Origin: Bacteroidia bacterium
Lineage (GTDB): Bacteria; Bacteroidota; Bacteroidia; J057
Assembly (NCBI GenBank): GCA_030731845.1
Contig: JANQTF010000186.1
Location: 27,713 to 91,712, forward strand
Reading direction: 5' to 3'
Length of the DNA stretch: 64,000 bases
A program made the translations under genes and the position numbers. Positions 63,047 to 64,000 of this stretch are shown here, in pieces (position 1 is the stretch's first letter; every line of letters starts with the position of its first letter). The notes beneath the pieces are model-generated. The model was given only the letters and a program-made list of their open reading frames with translations, searched no databases and was not told where the DNA came from.

Positions 63047-64000
63047 TTAATCTAACAGATAGCTATGAAAAAGCGCATTGATCAGTAGCTTTTGAGAGCC
63101 GTACCAATAGGCCCTGAAGGCAGGATCATCGGCCATCGCGATGAGGTTGCCACGCCCAACTTTCACTACGGTAACTGCTGGGCTTTCTGCTAGTCTTTCC
63201 ATGTTTTCTGAGGATAAATACCCACTTGCTATTGGGCTTGCAGTGTACCTGACCGGGTGTCCATACGGATAATGATCTCCTGCCAGGAAATAAGAGGCGT
63301 TTTTGAAAACCGGCAATGTATTTCGACTGAATCCAAATCCTAGGGGGTGCGTGGTGTCGATAATGGTGTTGCAAATCAGGCCTCCCACTACCTGTGCCCC
63401 GTCTCTGTCATCTTTTTCACCATAAGGCAAGGGTGTGCTATGGCGGTTGGGAGGGGCGTTTTGCAGCTGAATATCTGCCCATGATTGAGTGGAAAGCCAT
63501 CTCACAGCTCCTTTCATCGCGACGAGGGTTCCTCCCTCCCGCATCCAATCTGCGATTTGTTCTGCAGGGAGGTTGCTGTAATTTCCATTGGCCATGACGA
63601 GATGCGTAAATTTGGATAGGTCAGCCCTGCGAAAATCATCAATATCCACCAACGTAACGGGATATTCAAATCGCTCATCCAGAAGATGCCAGATCTCGCC
63701 GGCATCATAAGATGAGACACCGTCGCCTACCAACAAGAGAATCTTTGGCAAAACCACAGGCCGGATAGCCGGACTGCCCAGGTCAATGCCTTGATTGAGC
63801 CCCTTGCTAATAGGCAAAATATCAATCCCATAGCGAGCGGCTCCTTCGTCGAGAAGCTCTCTGATCCGAATTTTCTCCTCTTGATTGACAGGGAATGAAA
63901 CCACAATGGACCCGGGTTCGAGAATGTCTCCAGTTGAAAGCAGCATGCGCTCAGTGATTGCTCTTGGCATGGCGCCAGCCTTCACCAAATCATGAACGAG
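63047..64000 (-). CDS. C-terminal part of an M14-type zinc carboxypeptidase (5' truncated)
   Basis: The frame is open to the right edge, so the gene starts outside the window. About 317 residues are visible. The region LPKILLLVGDGVSSYDAGEIWHLLDERFEYPVTLVDIDDFRRADLSKFTHLVMANGNY is a glutamine-amidotransferase-like fold. It is found as the C-terminal domain of large secreted Bacteroidota M14 metallocarboxypeptidases, ending with FRAYWYGSQKLLINALF. The catalytic zinc-site part is not in the window, so the M14 call rests on the C-terminal domain alone. It is followed by the lipoprotein gene. Confidence 0.65.
   Translation of the reverse strand, partial: LVHDLVKAGAMPRAITERMLLSTGDILEPGSIVVSFPVNQEEKIRIRELLDEGAARYGIDILPISKGLNQGIDLGSPAIRPVVLPKILLLVGDGVSSYDAGEIWHLLDERFEYPVTLVDIDDFRRADLSKFTHLVMANGNYSNLPAEQIADWMREGGTLVAMKGAVRWLSTQSWADIQLQNAPPNRHSTPLPYGEKDDRDGAQVVGGLICNTIIDTTHPLGFGFSRNTLPVFKNASYFLAGDHYPYGHPVRYTASPIASGYLSSENMERLAESPAVTVVKVGRGNLIAMADDPAFRAYWYGSQKLLINALFHSYLLD

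Noticed and set aside
1-64000. tRNA, rRNA, insertion sequences or prophage
   Set aside because: No cloverleaf, ribosomal RNA segment, transposase, integrase or phage structural gene was recognised in either strand.

Overview
This 64 kb window comes from a member of the Bacteroidota, probably of the Saprospiria/Cytophagales type. The signs are type A type IX secretion (T9SS) sorting domains on several large secreted proteins, a SusC/SusD pair, TAnnTTTG-type -7 promoter boxes before pyrG and yidC, mostly weak Shine-Dalgarno sequences, and many signal peptides ending in ...AQ. No rRNA, tRNA, CRISPR array, transposase or phage gene was seen. The window begins inside one gene and ends inside another.

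Layout. 1-1.5 kb: C-terminal part of a repeat-rich T9SS surface protein. 1.5-3.1 kb: an ScfR/RamB-like XRE regulator. 3.5-9.9 kb (minus strand): a TetR-controlled, Lol-like envelope transport cluster (TetR, LolA-like carrier, two FtsX permeases, LolD-like ATPase, outer-membrane barrel) with peculiar repeats between its genes. 10-12.4 kb: two related lipoproteins and two PAP2 phosphatases in a tightly overlapping operon. 13-21 kb: housekeeping genes pyrG, yidC, pbpC and an NRDE protein. 21-30 kb: secreted accessory proteins, including a CotH-like kinase, an NTF2-like protein, a lectin-caspase fusion, a four-unit DUF4397 protein and a protein combining dockerin-like and cohesin-like segments. 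30-38 kb: a helical protein, a trehalose synthase/phosphatase fusion, Mpl, and a heavy-metal-associated protein paired with a TonB-dependent receptor. 38-41 kb: a beta-helix/CBM6 surface protein. 41-59.4 kb: a polysaccharide utilisation locus. 59.6-64 kb: small hypothetical genes, an orphan HPt protein, DUF2452 and the C-terminal part of an M14 carboxypeptidase.

The most coherent system is the 41-59 kb locus, with every gene on the minus strand. It holds a quinoprotein dehydrogenase with a cytochrome c segment, a transmembrane beta-propeller/LuxR-type regulator, a T9SS-secreted GH144-type glucanase, a five-module carbohydrate-binding T9SS protein, a lipoprotein GH144-type enzyme, a GH3 beta-glucosidase, SusC and SusD. 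GH144 with GH3 suggests beta-1,2-glucan (sophoran, or bacterial osmoregulated glucan) as substrate. This is inferred from family membership only. The Lol-like cluster at 3.5-9.9 kb is the second system worth attention.
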